This document shows, one piece after another, positions 17,622 through 26,477 of a DNA stretch of 64,000 bases; the first letter of the stretch is position 1, and every line of letters begins with the position of its first letter. Both the position numbers and the translations under genes were made by a program. This DNA is from Methylobacterium sp. J-078 (GTDB lineage Bacteria; Pseudomonadota; Alphaproteobacteria; Rhizobiales; Beijerinckiaceae): NCBI RefSeq assembly GCF_022829285.1, contig NZ_JAKSYI010000031.1, forward strand, positions 1 through 64,000, read 5' to 3'. Below the pieces are notes generated by a model. The model was not told where the DNA came from, made no database searches, and was given only the letters and a program-made list of their open reading frames with translations.

Positions 17622-20171
17622 TCAGTACTTGCGGATGACCGGCTCGGCCATCGGCACCGGGTCCGCCCCGAAGGAGTAGCGCAGGCCGCCGTAGATCGAG
17701 AGCGGCTGAGCCAGCGTCGTGGTGCGCACGTCGCTCACGGGATAGCGGTTGGCGACGAGGCCCGGCTCGAAGAACGTGCCGAAGGTCGTGTAGCGGTTGT
17801 TGGTCAGGTTGGTGACGAGGCCGAAGACCTGCAGCTTGGGCGTGATCTGGTAGCTCGTGTTGAGGCCGAGCACGTAATAGGCCGGCAGCTTGCGGTTCAG
17901 GTTCGACTCGTCGCCCCGGTAGTAGGACGAGGAGAAGGCCTGCAGGTTCATGCCGACCCGCCAGCCCGGCAGGACCATGTACTCGAAGCCGACCTTGAAC
18001 TGGTGATCGGGGATCAGCGGGACCTTCTTACCGGGTGTCACCAGGATCTCGCCGGGATTGCCGTCGGCGTCGGGCACGGAGAAGGGGTTGTTCGGGGAGG
18101 ACAGGGTGCCGGTGAAGCGGAAGGTCGCGTCGATCAGGGCGTAGTTGGCGTAGACCGAGAGGTCGCCGCGGGTGAACTCGCCGCCGACCTCGACGCCCTG
18201 GCGCCGGGTCGCCGGCACGTTGACGAAGTAGCCGCGGGCCGCGTTGCCGGGGGTCGCGAGCTGCAGGATGTCGTTGGCGAGGTCGTTGCGGAAGGCCGAG
18301 ACCTTGTAGGTGAGCAGGCCGCCGTCATAGAAATTCGGGATCGCGCCGCGGATGCCGACCTCGTAGTTCTGGGCGGTGACCTGCTTCAGCGGCGGGTCGG
18401 CGACCAGGGAGTTCGGCAGCAGGCAGGGGCGGTCGGGGTTCGCGCAGGCCAGTTCGAGCGGCGTCGGCGCGCGGTTCGACTCCGAGTAGCTGCCGTAGAG
18501 CGAGAAGTTCGGGGTGAACCGGTAGGTCAGGCCCGCCAGCGGGTTGATCTTGGTGAAGTAGTGCGTCCCGTTCACGTCGGGCGAGAAACCGGTCTGGTCC
18601 TGCGTCGAGACGCGGGCGAAGTTCAGCCGGGCGCCTGCCGTCAGCGAGAGCTGGTCGGTGAGGTCGATCGTGTCGGTGGTGTAGAGGCCCATGTAGAGGT
18701 TCGAGCCGAGCACCGCGCTCGGCGCGATGCCGAGCGCCCCGTCCGTGCGCAGCTGCGAGGTGCCGAGGCCCGGGATGAACCCGTAGTTCGGGTTGTTCGG
18801 ATCGATGGTGACCGAGAGGTCCGGATTGATCACCCCGAGGGTGCTCGACGACTTGTAGCTGTAATCCGCGACATCGATGCTGCCGCCGACGACGAAGCTG
18901 TTGTTGAACCCGAAGACGCGGTCGCGGTTGGCCGCCTGCAGCGAGCCGCCGTAGCCGGTCGCCTCCGTCTTCGTCGTGTCGAGGGTGCCGTAGGGCACGC
19001 CGGCGGTGCGGGGGATCAGCTGGCCGTTGGCGCCGCGCAGGCGCAACTGGTCGAAGTTGACGTTGGGGAAGCCGTCGTCGTCGAAGCGCAGCACGTCGGG
19101 CGTCGAGCATTGCCGGCCGCAGCGCTCGAACTCGGCGTCGTTGCCGTCGATGTATTGCTGGCTGAAGCGGCGGAAATAGGCGTTTCCGGCGAGATCCCAG
19201 GTCGGCGAGATGTCGACCCGTCCCGTCACCTGCAGGGTGCCGAGCTGGGTGGTGGTGGTCTGCGGGTAGGTGAAGATCGCCCGCGGATCGAGGTGGGTGA
19301 AGTCGACCGGCGTCGCGGCGGCGGCGCCGAAGAAGGTCCGGGCGAAGTTGCCGATGATGTGGAATTCGGAATCGAGGGTGCGGTAGCCGAGGTCGGTGTA
19401 GACGCGCCCGATCGTGGTCGGCGACTGGTAGCGCCAGCCGCGGTCGTTGAGCCCGTCGCCGTTGAAGTAGAAGCTCCAGGGTCCGATGACCTTGCCGTAT
19501 TCGAGGCCCCCCGCGATGCGCCCGTCCGACCCGCCGAGGAGCGTGACGTCGGTGCCCTGCCAGGTGAAGCCGTTCTTCATCTGGATGTTGATCGCGCCGC
19601 CGAGCGCGTTGAGGCCGAAGACCGGGTTGCTGGTGACCACGTCGATCCGCTGGATGGCGGAGGGCGGGATCAGGTCGAGGTTGACGGTGTCGCCGAAGGC
19701 CTCGTTGATGCGCACGCCGTTCTGGTAGACCGCCAGCCCCTGCGGCACGCCGGTGACCGGCGAGGCCTGGAAGCCGCGATAGTTGATGTCGACGCGGTTG
19801 TTGTTGCCCTGCGAGTCAGAGAGGTTGAGCCCGGGCGTTTTGCGCGCGAGCGTGGCCACGGCGTTGAACGTGCCGCGGTCGACGTCGAGGTCGGCCGCCG
19901 TCACCGTCTCGACGGTGCTGGGGATCTTGTAGAGGGGCTGGGCGCCGCCGCGCAGGCGCGGCTCGGACACCACCGGCAACTGCCCGGCCGGCGCCTGCGC
20001 GGCGGAGATGCCGGAGAGGGAATCGCCCACCGCGCCCACGGGCGTCGTCGCCACGACGCTGAGTTCGTCGAGCCGCACCGACGCCTGGCCGCCCGCGCCC
20101 TGCGCCCAGGCCGTGCCGGGCACCAGCGCCACCGATAGGAGCAGGCTGCCTCGCAGCGTCCGCTTCGTCAT
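17622..20171 (-). CDS. lutH: TonB-dependent outer-membrane receptor for lanthanide (lanthanophore) uptake
   Basis: An 849-residue outer-membrane protein. It has a signal peptide (LRGSLLLSVALVPGTAWAQ), a plug domain (IPSTVETVTAADLDVDRGTF; later VDINYRGFQASP; FGLNALGGAINIQMKNG) and a long beta-barrel finishing with an IYGGLRYSFG strand plus a short tail. Two Cys pairs (CGRQC and CANPDRPC) sit in predicted loops. In M. extorquens the homologue is required for lanthanide transport. It is the last gene of lutABCDEFGH. The ATG at 20171 has GAGGG eight bases upstream; an ATG ten codons further up is less likely. A 244-base gap separates it from lutG. Confidence 0.93.
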   Translation of the reverse strand: MTKRTLRGSLLLSVALVPGTAWAQGAGGQASVRLDELSVVATTPVGAVGDSLSGISAAQAPAGQLPVVSEPRLRGGAQPLYKIPSTVETVTAADLDVDRGTFNAVATLARKTPGLNLSDSQGNNNRVDINYRGFQASPVTGVPQGLAVYQNGVRINEAFGDTVNLDLIPPSAIQRIDVVTSNPVFGLNALGGAINIQMKNGFTWQGTDVTLLGGSDGRIAGGLEYGKVIGPWSFYFNGDGLNDRGWRYQSPTTIGRVYTDLGYRTLDSEFHIIGNFARTFFGAAAATPVDFTHLDPRAIFTYPQTTTTQLGTLQVTGRVDISPTWDLAGNAYFRRFSQQYIDGNDAEFERCGRQCSTPDVLRFDDDGFPNVNFDQLRLRGANGQLIPRTAGVPYGTLDTTKTEATGYGGSLQAANRDRVFGFNNSFVVGGSIDVADYSYKSSSTLGVINPDLSVTIDPNNPNYGFIPGLGTSQLRTDGALGIAPSAVLGSNLYMGLYTTDTIDLTDQLSLTAGARLNFARVSTQDQTGFSPDVNGTHYFTKINPLAGLTYRFTPNFSLYGSYSESNRAPTPLELACANPDRPCLLPNSLVADPPLKQVTAQNYEVGIRGAIPNFYDGGLLTYKVSAFRNDLANDILQLATPGNAARGYFVNVPATRRQGVEVGGEFTRGDLSVYANYALIDATFRFTGTLSSPNNPFSVPDADGNPGEILVTPGKKVPLIPDHQFKVGFEYMVLPGWRVGMNLQAFSSSYYRGDESNLNRKLPAYYVLGLNTSYQITPKLQVFGLVTNLTNNRYTTFGTFFEPGLVANRYPVSDVRTTTLAQPLSIYGGLRYSFGADPVPMAEPVIRKY

Positions 20172-20415
20172 CCCCAGACCCTCGATCGAATTCGTGTCCA
20201 TGCCCCTTGCCGAGGCTTCGAACACACTTCTGAGAGGATCGCGGGGGAAGGACAATCGGCGCCTCGAGCCGATTCCGCCTTTTTGCGGCCTCAAACTCCG
20301 CTTGGCCCGGTTGCGTGGCCCTCCGGACACATTTCTGCGTCTGATTTCAAAGATTTAGGGAGAGTTCAGCAAGACGCCCGGGATAAAGTGGCAATCCGGC
20401 GATCGGTCTCCGGAA

Positions 20416-21051
20416 TCAGAGGCGGGCCTGGATGCGTCGGGCGATCTCGCCGAGGCGCTGCTCCAGCAGGGTCGGGACCTCGCAGACATAGGTCAGGGAC
20501 TGGCTGCGCTCCTGGAAGATGCGACGGTCCCAGGTAAACTTGGTCTCCAGCTCCGAGGCGTCCTTGGGGATGTCGCGGGCATCCTGGGCGCTCGGCGCAT
20601 CCTTGGTGGCGCTGATCTGGTCGGCCTCCTCGCGGATGCGCTCGGCCATGCGGCGCTGGCCCTGCGCGTAGCGGCCGATGCCGGCGACGACCTTGTTGCG
20701 CTCGCCGTTGATGACCTCGAACACGCCGGCGAAGACCCGGGTGAGGCGCTTGTCCTTGTCGGCTCCGGCCTTGTCGGCGAACGCGTCCAGCAGGGGATCG
20801 ACCTCCGCCAGGGGCGTGCGGCGCGAGGCGATCTTCTGGGCCAGGGCCGCGGCCTCGAAATCGTCGCCCCAGGGGCCGGCGGCCTCGAGGTCCGGCCCGG
20901 TCCAGACCGTCCCGGGGCTGAGCGTCGAGACCTTGCGCTGGACGCAGGGCCAGTCCGGATCGGATTTCGGCTGGGCCAGGACCGGGCCGGTGCCGAGGGT
21001 CAGGAGAGCGAGGCCCGTGAGGGCCCGGAGGGTCAGCGTGCGAGAGGTCAT
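20416..21051 (-). CDS. lutG: Exported protein LutG
   Basis: A 211-residue periplasmic protein with a signal peptide (TGLALLTLGTGPVLAQ), then PDWPCVQRKVSTLSPGTVW and a mostly helical, charged remainder with a second Cys in LTYVCEVPTLLEQRL. The two Cys residues near the ends may pair. Homologues accompany the LutEF ABC exporter-like pair, and AM1 genetics tie this gene to lanthanide uptake. Its start ATG overlaps the lutF stop by one base (TGATG), so translation is coupled. Molecular function is unknown. Confidence 0.85.
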   Translation of the reverse strand: MTSRTLTLRALTGLALLTLGTGPVLAQPKSDPDWPCVQRKVSTLSPGTVWTGPDLEAAGPWGDDFEAAALAQKIASRRTPLAEVDPLLDAFADKAGADKDKRLTRVFAGVFEVINGERNKVVAGIGRYAQGQRRMAERIREEADQISATKDAPSAQDARDIPKDASELETKFTWDRRIFQERSQSLTYVCEVPTLLEQRLGEIARRIQARL

Positions 21052-21956
21052 CAGGAATTGTCTCCGGCCGGGCCGCCGCGCCGGGCCATGATGCCACGGC
21101 CGGGATCGTAGGCCACGACGGCGAGGGTGAAGAAGGCGAGCGTGGTGCCCACGACCACCGCGCAGGCGATCGGCTCGAACTGCCCGTAGAGGGCGAAGCG
21201 CACGAGCTGCACCGCGTGGGAGAAGGGGTTGGCCTGGCAGATCCAGTACAGGGTCTCGGAAGATTCGCGGATGCGCCAGAGCGGGTAGAGCGCCGAGGAC
21301 GCGAAGAACATCGGGAAGATCACGAAGTTCATCACGCTGGCGAAGTTCTCGAGCTGCTTGACCATGGAGGAGAGCAGCAGGCCGATGGCGCCGAGCATCA
21401 GCCCCGAGGCGATGAAGGCCGGCAGCGCCGCCACGTAGCCTATGGCCGGGATGTCGAGCTCCCAGAACCACGCGATCGCGAGGAAGGCGTAGGCCTGGAC
21501 CACCGAGACGGTGACGCCGGCGATGAGCTTGGCCAGCAGCAGCAGCCAGCGCGGATAGGGGCTCGTCAGCAGCACCTTCATCGAGCCGACCTCGCGGTCG
21601 TAGACCATCGAGAGCGAGGATTGCATGCCGTTGAAGAGCTGGATCATCACGGCGAGACCCGGCACCACGTAGACCTCGTAGAGCACGTAGGTCTGGTAGG
21701 GCGGCTCGATCGAGACGCCGAGCGTGTTGCGGAAGCCCGCCGCGAAGATGAACAGCCAAACCAGGGGCCGGACCAGGGCCGAGAAGAAGCGTTCCTTCTG
21801 GTTGAAGAAGCGCAGCAATTCGCGCCGCACGATGCCGCCGAGGCAGATCAGGTAGCCGACCGCGTCGAGGCGCCCGAGATGGGGCGCGGAGCGTTCCGCT
21901 AAGCCGGGTGTCGCCGGAGCCGAAAGGGTGGGCGGTGTCGTCACGGGAGGCGTCAT
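21051..21956 (-). CDS. lutF: ABC transporter permease LutF (ABC-2 type)
   Basis: A 301-residue inner-membrane protein of the ABC-2 family with about six helices. Recognisable parts are RRELLRFFNQKERFFSALVR, the helix following it, VYDREVGSMKVLLTSPYPR and FPMFFASSALYPLWRIRES. It pairs with the ATPase LutE. The ATG at 21956 is used because the upstream in-frame sequence is the palindromic repeat at 21994-22085, not protein. ABC-2 permeases usually export, so the direction and substrate of this step in lanthanide handling remain open. Confidence 0.9.
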   Translation of the reverse strand: MTPPVTTPPTLSAPATPGLAERSAPHLGRLDAVGYLICLGGIVRRELLRFFNQKERFFSALVRPLVWLFIFAAGFRNTLGVSIEPPYQTYVLYEVYVVPGLAVMIQLFNGMQSSLSMVYDREVGSMKVLLTSPYPRWLLLLAKLIAGVTVSVVQAYAFLAIAWFWELDIPAIGYVAALPAFIASGLMLGAIGLLLSSMVKQLENFASVMNFVIFPMFFASSALYPLWRIRESSETLYWICQANPFSHAVQLVRFALYGQFEPIACAVVVGTTLAFFTLAVVAYDPGRGIMARRGGPAGDNS

Positions 21957-21993
21957 CGGGCAAACCGCTCGGTCTGGAAGGACGCGACGCGCT

Positions 21994-22085
21994 CCCTCTC
22001 CTGGAAGGAGAGGGTTGGGGTGAGGTGCGTGACCTCTCCGGAGATGGACCACACCTCACCCTGTCCCTCTCCTTCCAGGAGAGGG
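21994..22085. repeat. Large palindromic intergenic repeat between lutE and lutF
   Basis: Arms of about 34 bases with few mismatches (21994-22027 and 22052-22085) each contain a smaller palindrome, CCCTCTCC plus its complement. This is a REP-like composite of the kind common between genes in alphaproteobacteria. It lies inside the lut operon and could stabilise or attenuate the transcript. Confidence 0.75.
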
Positions 22086-22122
22086 AACCCGCGCTCGATG
22101 AAATGCGATGAGCGATCAAACA

Positions 22123-22881
22123 TCATGCGGCCTGCCGTGCGGGTTCGGCGACGAGGCGGCGGAAGGCCGCCTCCAGGGTCTCGTCGCCCTGCGCGATGGA
22201 GCCGGCGGTGCCGCGGGCGACGATGCGGCCCCGGTGCAGCACCACCGCGTCGTCGGACGCGTCGATCTCCTCGAAGATATGGGTGGCCCAGAGCACCGAC
22301 AGTCCCTCCTCCCGCACCAGGGCGCGGACGATGGCGACGATGTCGGCGCGCGATTCGAGATCGAGGCCGACGGTGGGCTCGTCGAGGAGGAGAAGACGGG
22401 GCTCGTGCACCAGGGAGCGGGCGATCTCGATGCGCCGGGACTGGCCGCCCGACAGGGTGCGGACCTTGTCGTCGCGCCGGTCGGCGAGGCCGACGCGGTC
22501 GAGGAGCGCGGCGATCCGCGCCTTGGCGGCCTTGCGGGGAATGCCGTGCAGGCTGGCGTGGTAGAGGAGGTTCTGCGCGACGGTGAGGTCGGTGTCGAGG
22601 GTGCGGGCCTGGAACACCACGCCCAGGCGGGCGAGCGCCCGGCTCGGCTCCCGGTCCAGCGCGTGGCCGAGGATCGAGACCCGCCCGTCCTGGTTCGAGT
22701 AGAGGCGGGTGATCACCGAGAACAGGGTCGTCTTGCCGGCCCCGTTCGGCCCGAGGAGCGCGGTGAAGCGCCCGCGCGCCACGCTCAAAGAGACATCGGA
22801 CAGGGCCGCGCGCGCGCCGAAGCGGTGGCTGACCTGCGCGACCTCGAGGGCGGGGCTGGTGCCCATGCCGGGGTTCGTCAC
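22123..22881 (-). CDS. lutE: ABC transporter ATP-binding protein LutE
   Basis: A 252-residue ATPase (from the GTG at 22881): Walker A GPNGAGKTT, Q-loop VVFQARTLD, signature LSGGQSRR, Walker B LLLLDEPTVGLD, and H-loop WATHIFEE. It is of the drug/polysaccharide exporter-like class that pairs with ABC-2 permeases. The GTG overlaps the lutD stop (GTGA), the normal coupled arrangement in this operon; an ATG five codons downstream is an alternative. It energises LutF in the lanthanide uptake system. Confidence 0.9.
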   Translation of the reverse strand: MTNPGMGTSPALEVAQVSHRFGARAALSDVSLSVARGRFTALLGPNGAGKTTLFSVITRLYSNQDGRVSILGHALDREPSRALARLGVVFQARTLDTDLTVAQNLLYHASLHGIPRKAAKARIAALLDRVGLADRRDDKVRTLSGGQSRRIEIARSLVHEPRLLLLDEPTVGLDLESRADIVAIVRALVREEGLSVLWATHIFEEIDASDDAVVLHRGRIVARGTAGSIAQGDETLEAAFRRLVAEPARQAA

Positions 22882-23126
22882 TTGAGGGCCCGCTTGGCGT
22901 CGCCGACCGCGTCCAGGCACTCGTCGAACTCGCCCTCCCCCAGCTCGCGCTCGGCCACCCGCAGGGCTTTCTTCAGCTTGGGCTGGACCGCCTCCGGAGC
23001 GGGCTTGGCGAGTTCGGCTCGGATCATCGCGATGCCCTCCACGCAGGCGGCCTTGTCGTCCGCGCGGGCGGCGACGCTCCCGAGGGCGAGGAGGACGGAA
23101 AGGGCGAGAATCGTTGGAGCGCGCAT
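22878..23126 (-). CDS. lutD: Small exported Cys-pair protein LutD
   Basis: An 82-residue product with a signal peptide (ILALSVLLALGSVAARAD) and a mature part of about 60 residues. That part is one helix starting KAACVEGIAMIRAEL, a second helix LKKALRVAERELGEGE, then DECLDAVGDAKRALK. The Cys pair and layout resemble the product of 16528-16887. Function is unknown. It lies between lutC and lutE with coupled translation into lutE. The gene symbol is assigned by position in the lutA-H order. Confidence 0.75.
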   Translation of the reverse strand: MRAPTILALSVLLALGSVAARADDKAACVEGIAMIRAELAKPAPEAVQPKLKKALRVAERELGEGEFDECLDAVGDAKRALK

Positions 23127-23138
23127 CGACGGAAATCC

Positions 23139-23170
23139 TACTTCACGATGAACTTACTTCACGATGAACT
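23139..23170. repeat. 16-base tandem duplication at the 3' end of lutC
   Basis: The unit 23139-23154 is repeated exactly at 23155-23170. On the coding strand the repeat contains the last codons of lutC (FIVK) and a stop. The duplication places a TAA one unit earlier and leaves the second copy as untranslated sequence before lutD. It is a recent slippage event that did not change the protein. Confidence 0.9.
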
Positions 23171-23597
23171 TGCCGGTCATGCCCTTGGCTTCCAGGCCGC
23201 GGGCTGACCAGGGATACTCGCCGGGCTTGATCGCCACGAACTCGATGGCGATCTCGCCCGGGTCGTCGAATTCGAGATGGTCCGGCGGCCCGCTGCCGTG
23301 GATCTCCAGGTGCTGGATCACGATCTGGTTGAACCAGATGTTGCGGAAGAACTCGGTGGCGTAGAACTTGTACTCCTGCCGGCCCTTGGCGACGATGCGC
23401 AGGCGGTAGGCCTTGCCTGATTCGAGCTCGATCTCCCGGTTCTCGACGACGAAGTCGTTGCCCTCCTCGTTGCCGAGGACGAGGTCCGGCAGATTCTGGC
23501 GCTTCTTCGTCAGGTCGAGGGCCAGGGCCGGAATCGCAGACCCGGTGGCGAGGATCGCCGCCAGGGCGAGGGCGGTGCACCGCATCGTCCGCTTCAT
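23154..23597 (-). CDS. lutC: Exported cupredoxin-like protein LutC
   Basis: A 147-residue protein with a signal peptide (CTALALAAILATGSAIPALA). The mature domain has a beta-sandwich look of cupredoxin type: FVVENREIELESGKAYRLRI, YKFYATEFFRNIWFNQIVIQ, FVAIKPGEYPWSARGLE and GMTGKFIVK. The usual copper Cys is missing, so if it binds metal it does so differently. A GGGAGG ribosome site precedes the ATG at 23597. The symbol follows its place in the lut order; biochemical role is unknown. Confidence 0.78.
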   Translation of the reverse strand: MKRTMRCTALALAAILATGSAIPALALDLTKKRQNLPDLVLGNEEGNDFVVENREIELESGKAYRLRIVAKGRQEYKFYATEFFRNIWFNQIVIQHLEIHGSGPPDHLEFDDPGEIAIEFVAIKPGEYPWSARGLEAKGMTGKFIVK

Positions 23598-23652
23598 TCG
23601 TCGTCCTCCCGTTTGCCGCCTCGTGGCGGTCATCGCTTTGATTCTCGCGGGG

Positions 23653-23767
23653 CTCTCCTCCCCCTGGTGGGGAGGAGTTGGAGGTGGGGGCGGCTGGGTG
23701 ACCCTCCGGCCCCTGAGGCCAGCGGCGCTACCCCCACTCCTAACCTCTCCCCACAAGGGGGAGAGGG
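23653..23767. repeat. Long imperfect inverted repeat between lutB and lutC
   Basis: Arms of about 38 bases (23653-23690 and 23731-23767) can form a large stem-loop in the 229-base lutB-lutC gap. Sequence style (runs of CTCTCCCC / GGGGAGAG) matches the lutE-lutF palindrome and the repeats at 36978 and 46132. It may act as an mRNA-stability or attenuation element. Confidence 0.75.
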
Positions 23768-23826
23768 ACGCCAGCTTCCGGAAACGTGGATGAGCCAATC
23801 CGGAAGTGTTTCCGAGGGGAAGCTCT

Positions 23827-24837
23827 CTAGTTCGGTGACACCGCGACCCCCCAGGGCAGCAGCCCGACGGGGATACTCTTGACCACCTTCTCGGCCGCCA
23901 CGTCCACGACCGAGATGTCGTTCGAGGAGCCGTTGGTGGAGAACAGCAGCTTCTGGTCCGGGGTGAAGGCGAGCTGCCAGACGCGTTGGCCCACGGGGAG
24001 ATACTTCTCCACCGCGTGGGTCTTGGCATCGATCACCGCGATGCGGTTGGCGGGTCCCAGGGCCACGAAGGCCTTGGCGCCGTCCCGGGTGATGCGGATG
24101 CCCACGGGCTGGATCGCCTCGTCGTTCACGCCCGGGATCTTGAAGGTGATCTTCTTGACGACCCGGCGGGCGGCGACGTCGATGACGCTGATGGTGCCGC
24201 CGACCTCGGCCGAGACCCACAGGAACTTCCCGTCCGCCGTGAACTCCGCGAAGCGCGGGCGGGCGTCGACGAGGACGTTGTCGATCACCGCGAACGTCGT
24301 GGTGTCGATGAAGTGGGCCATGTTGGTGGTCTCGGAGGTGTTCACCAGGATCTTGCCGTCCGGCGACAGGCCCATGCCCTCGGGCTCGACGCCCACCGGC
24401 ACCTCGGCCATGACCTTGTTCTTCTCGACGTCGATGACGGTGACCTGGCTGTCGTCCTCGTTGGCGACGTAGAGCAGGTTGCCTTGCGGGCCGAGGATGA
24501 ACTGCTCCGGATCGGGACCGGAGCGGAGCGAGCGCACGACCTTGCCGGTGGCGGTGTCGAGCACGTCGATGCGGTCGTCGTCGCTGGCGCAGACGAACAG
24601 TTCCTTGCCGTCCTTGCTGGTGGTGACGCCGCGTGGGCGCCGGCCCACCTTCCAGGTGCCGGTCACGGCCATCGTCTCGGTGTCGATGACGCTGACCGAG
24701 TTGCCCTTCTCGTTGGTGACGTAGACCGTGTAGGCCTGGGCCGGACCGGCCAACGACAGGCTGGCCAATGACGTGCCTGCCAGCAGCGCCAGGCCCAGGA
24801 TCGTTCCGGACGCGTCTGCCCTGAAGCCGCGGCTCAT
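23827..24837 (-). CDS. lutB: Periplasmic YVTN beta-propeller protein LutB
   Basis: A 336-residue exported protein with seven or so repeats of the YVTN type (TVYVTNEKGNSVSVIDTET, LYVANEDDSQVTVIDVEK, LFSTNGSSNDISVVDVA), forming a beta-propeller after a signal peptide. It belongs to the PQQ-associated beta-propeller group. In the lut cluster it is the second gene, 175 bases after lutA. Start at 24837 is set by GAGGAGGAA upstream; the longer in-frame reading adds no signal sequence. A paralogous propeller is encoded at 31309-32283. A binding role for metal chelate or partner proteins is inferred. Confidence 0.88.
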   Translation of the reverse strand: MSRGFRADASGTILGLALLAGTSLASLSLAGPAQAYTVYVTNEKGNSVSVIDTETMAVTGTWKVGRRPRGVTTSKDGKELFVCASDDDRIDVLDTATGKVVRSLRSGPDPEQFILGPQGNLLYVANEDDSQVTVIDVEKNKVMAEVPVGVEPEGMGLSPDGKILVNTSETTNMAHFIDTTTFAVIDNVLVDARPRFAEFTADGKFLWVSAEVGGTISVIDVAARRVVKKITFKIPGVNDEAIQPVGIRITRDGAKAFVALGPANRIAVIDAKTHAVEKYLPVGQRVWQLAFTPDQKLLFSTNGSSNDISVVDVAAEKVVKSIPVGLLPWGVAVSPN

Positions 24838-25012
24838 GGGGTTCCTCCTCGGGGCCATCGCTGTGTCGTGCGCGATTGATTGGGCGTTACTATAGTGCAG
24901 CCCCCTCTCACGGGGAGCTTGGGATCGCAAGCGGGCGGGGGACCGCGTTGCCGCAGGTAGCCCGGACCGCGAGGGACCCGGACGGCCCTGGGCTCGCGTG
25001 AACGTGACGGGA

Positions 25013-26242
25013 TCAGTCGGGAAACTTGCAGGCGGTCTCCGGCAGGTCGATGCCGAGGGTGTCCAGCGGCGTGCGCTGGTGCGTGAACCCCTGTTCCGGG
25101 GCCACCGAGACCATGGCTTTCGGCTGCACCACGATGATGGGCTGGCGCAGCTGGTGGTCCCAGGGCCGGTAGGTCAGGGAGACGCCCTTGTAGGCCGGCA
25201 GGCTGAAGGCCGGGTCCGCGAAGTAGGGGCGAAGCACCGCCGGGTCGGCGGTCTTCTTCTGGGTCGCCGCTTCCCCCACCGAGCGCACGGCCGCCCAGGC
25301 CTGGTAGTCGAGGGGCCGCATCAGCCGGCCCGATTGCCGCCGGAAGCGGTTCTGCGCCTGGGCCGCGCCCCAGGTCTCCAGCATCGGGTGCCAGGTGGTG
25401 GCGATCAGCCCCTGCGTGCCGGCCACGGGCCGCGGGTCGACGGTGCGGAACGGAACGTAGTCGCCCCAGTCGCCGGCCTCGTCGGCCACCACCGCGATGT
25501 CGTAGTCGAGCCCACGGGTGAAGACCATCGCCTCGGAGCGGGTGGGCGTGTCGCCCCGCGCCTTGGCCAGCGGCCCGAAGGTCCAGGGCTTCTCGGCGTT
25601 GATCTTCAGGTTGAACTTCTTGGCCGAGGTCTTGAAGGCGTCGGCGTAGAGCCGGTCGTTCTCCTGAGGGCCGACGATGAGGAACATCTTGCGCCAGCGC
25701 ATGAGGGTGAAGAACTGCGCCAGGGCGTCCGTCTGCATCGCCCGGCTCGGCAGGACGTGGAAGACGTTGGACCGGCAATCGGCCCCGCGCAGGCGGTCGT
25801 CGGGGGCGGCGATGTTGAAGATCGTGACGCCCTGCCCCTTCAGCGCGTCCGCGATCGCGAGCAGTTCGGCCGCCGGCAACGCCACCACGAGGTAGCGGAT
25901 GCCCCGCCCCGCGAGGTCCCGCGCCGCATCCACCGCGCTCGCCTGCGCATCGAGGGCGACTTCATTCAGGACGTAGGTCTGCTTGGTGAAGCGGCCGGTG
26001 TTGTTGTTGTCCTTGACCGCCATCCGGGCGCCGGCGACGCCCTCGTCCTCCGGTACCGCCTCGGCGTCGTAGGAGGAGGGCGCGGGCTCGGGCCGGTAGA
26101 TCAGGCCGATCTGCGTCTCGCTCGGGGGAATCGCCGACGCGACCGCGGAGGATGCCGGTTCCTGAGCCGAGGCCGGGGCGAGACCGTACAGCCCGAGGCT
26201 GAGGGCGAGCGGGGCGAGGAGGAGGCGTGCGGGGCTGAGCAT
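25013..26242 (-). CDS. lutA: Periplasmic ABC substrate-binding protein LutA (LivK-like fold)
   Basis: A 409-residue exported protein: signal peptide LLAPLALSLGLYGLAPASAQ, then a type-I periplasmic binding fold (TQIGLIYRPEP, GARMAVKDNNNTGRF, MRWRKMFLIVGPQENDRLYA, QGLIATTWHPMLETWG). In M. extorquens the homologue is the binding component tied to lanthanide uptake; its ligand has not been read from sequence. It is the first gene of the lut operon, divergent from 26478-27002, so the 235-base gap should hold the main lut promoter. Confidence 0.9.
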   Translation of the reverse strand: MLSPARLLLAPLALSLGLYGLAPASAQEPASSAVASAIPPSETQIGLIYRPEPAPSSYDAEAVPEDEGVAGARMAVKDNNNTGRFTKQTYVLNEVALDAQASAVDAARDLAGRGIRYLVVALPAAELLAIADALKGQGVTIFNIAAPDDRLRGADCRSNVFHVLPSRAMQTDALAQFFTLMRWRKMFLIVGPQENDRLYADAFKTSAKKFNLKINAEKPWTFGPLAKARGDTPTRSEAMVFTRGLDYDIAVVADEAGDWGDYVPFRTVDPRPVAGTQGLIATTWHPMLETWGAAQAQNRFRRQSGRLMRPLDYQAWAAVRSVGEAATQKKTADPAVLRPYFADPAFSLPAYKGVSLTYRPWDHQLRQPIIVVQPKAMVSVAPEQGFTHQRTPLDTLGIDLPETACKFPD

Positions 26243-26477
26243 GTGGGGGTGAGGCTAACAACATTGCGCCGCCGCGCTCAATCGCGGATTGCTAAGCGGT
26301 TCCTAAGGGCGCCCGGCGGACACCTTGACCGCATCCCCGCGACGGCGCGGCGGCATTTGCGCACCGGCCCGATTCCGGGCAGATCTCGGGGAACTGATGA
26401 AGCCGGCGGGATCGTGCGGGCATCCGGCGCGTTCCCGTGGTCCCTCCTGGTCCCGCCTCCAGCGGAGAACTTCGCCC

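Noticed and set aside
18003..20138. A 711-codon plus-strand frame opposite lutH
   Set aside because: Antisense shadow of the TonB receptor gene with no recognisable domain or ribosome site.
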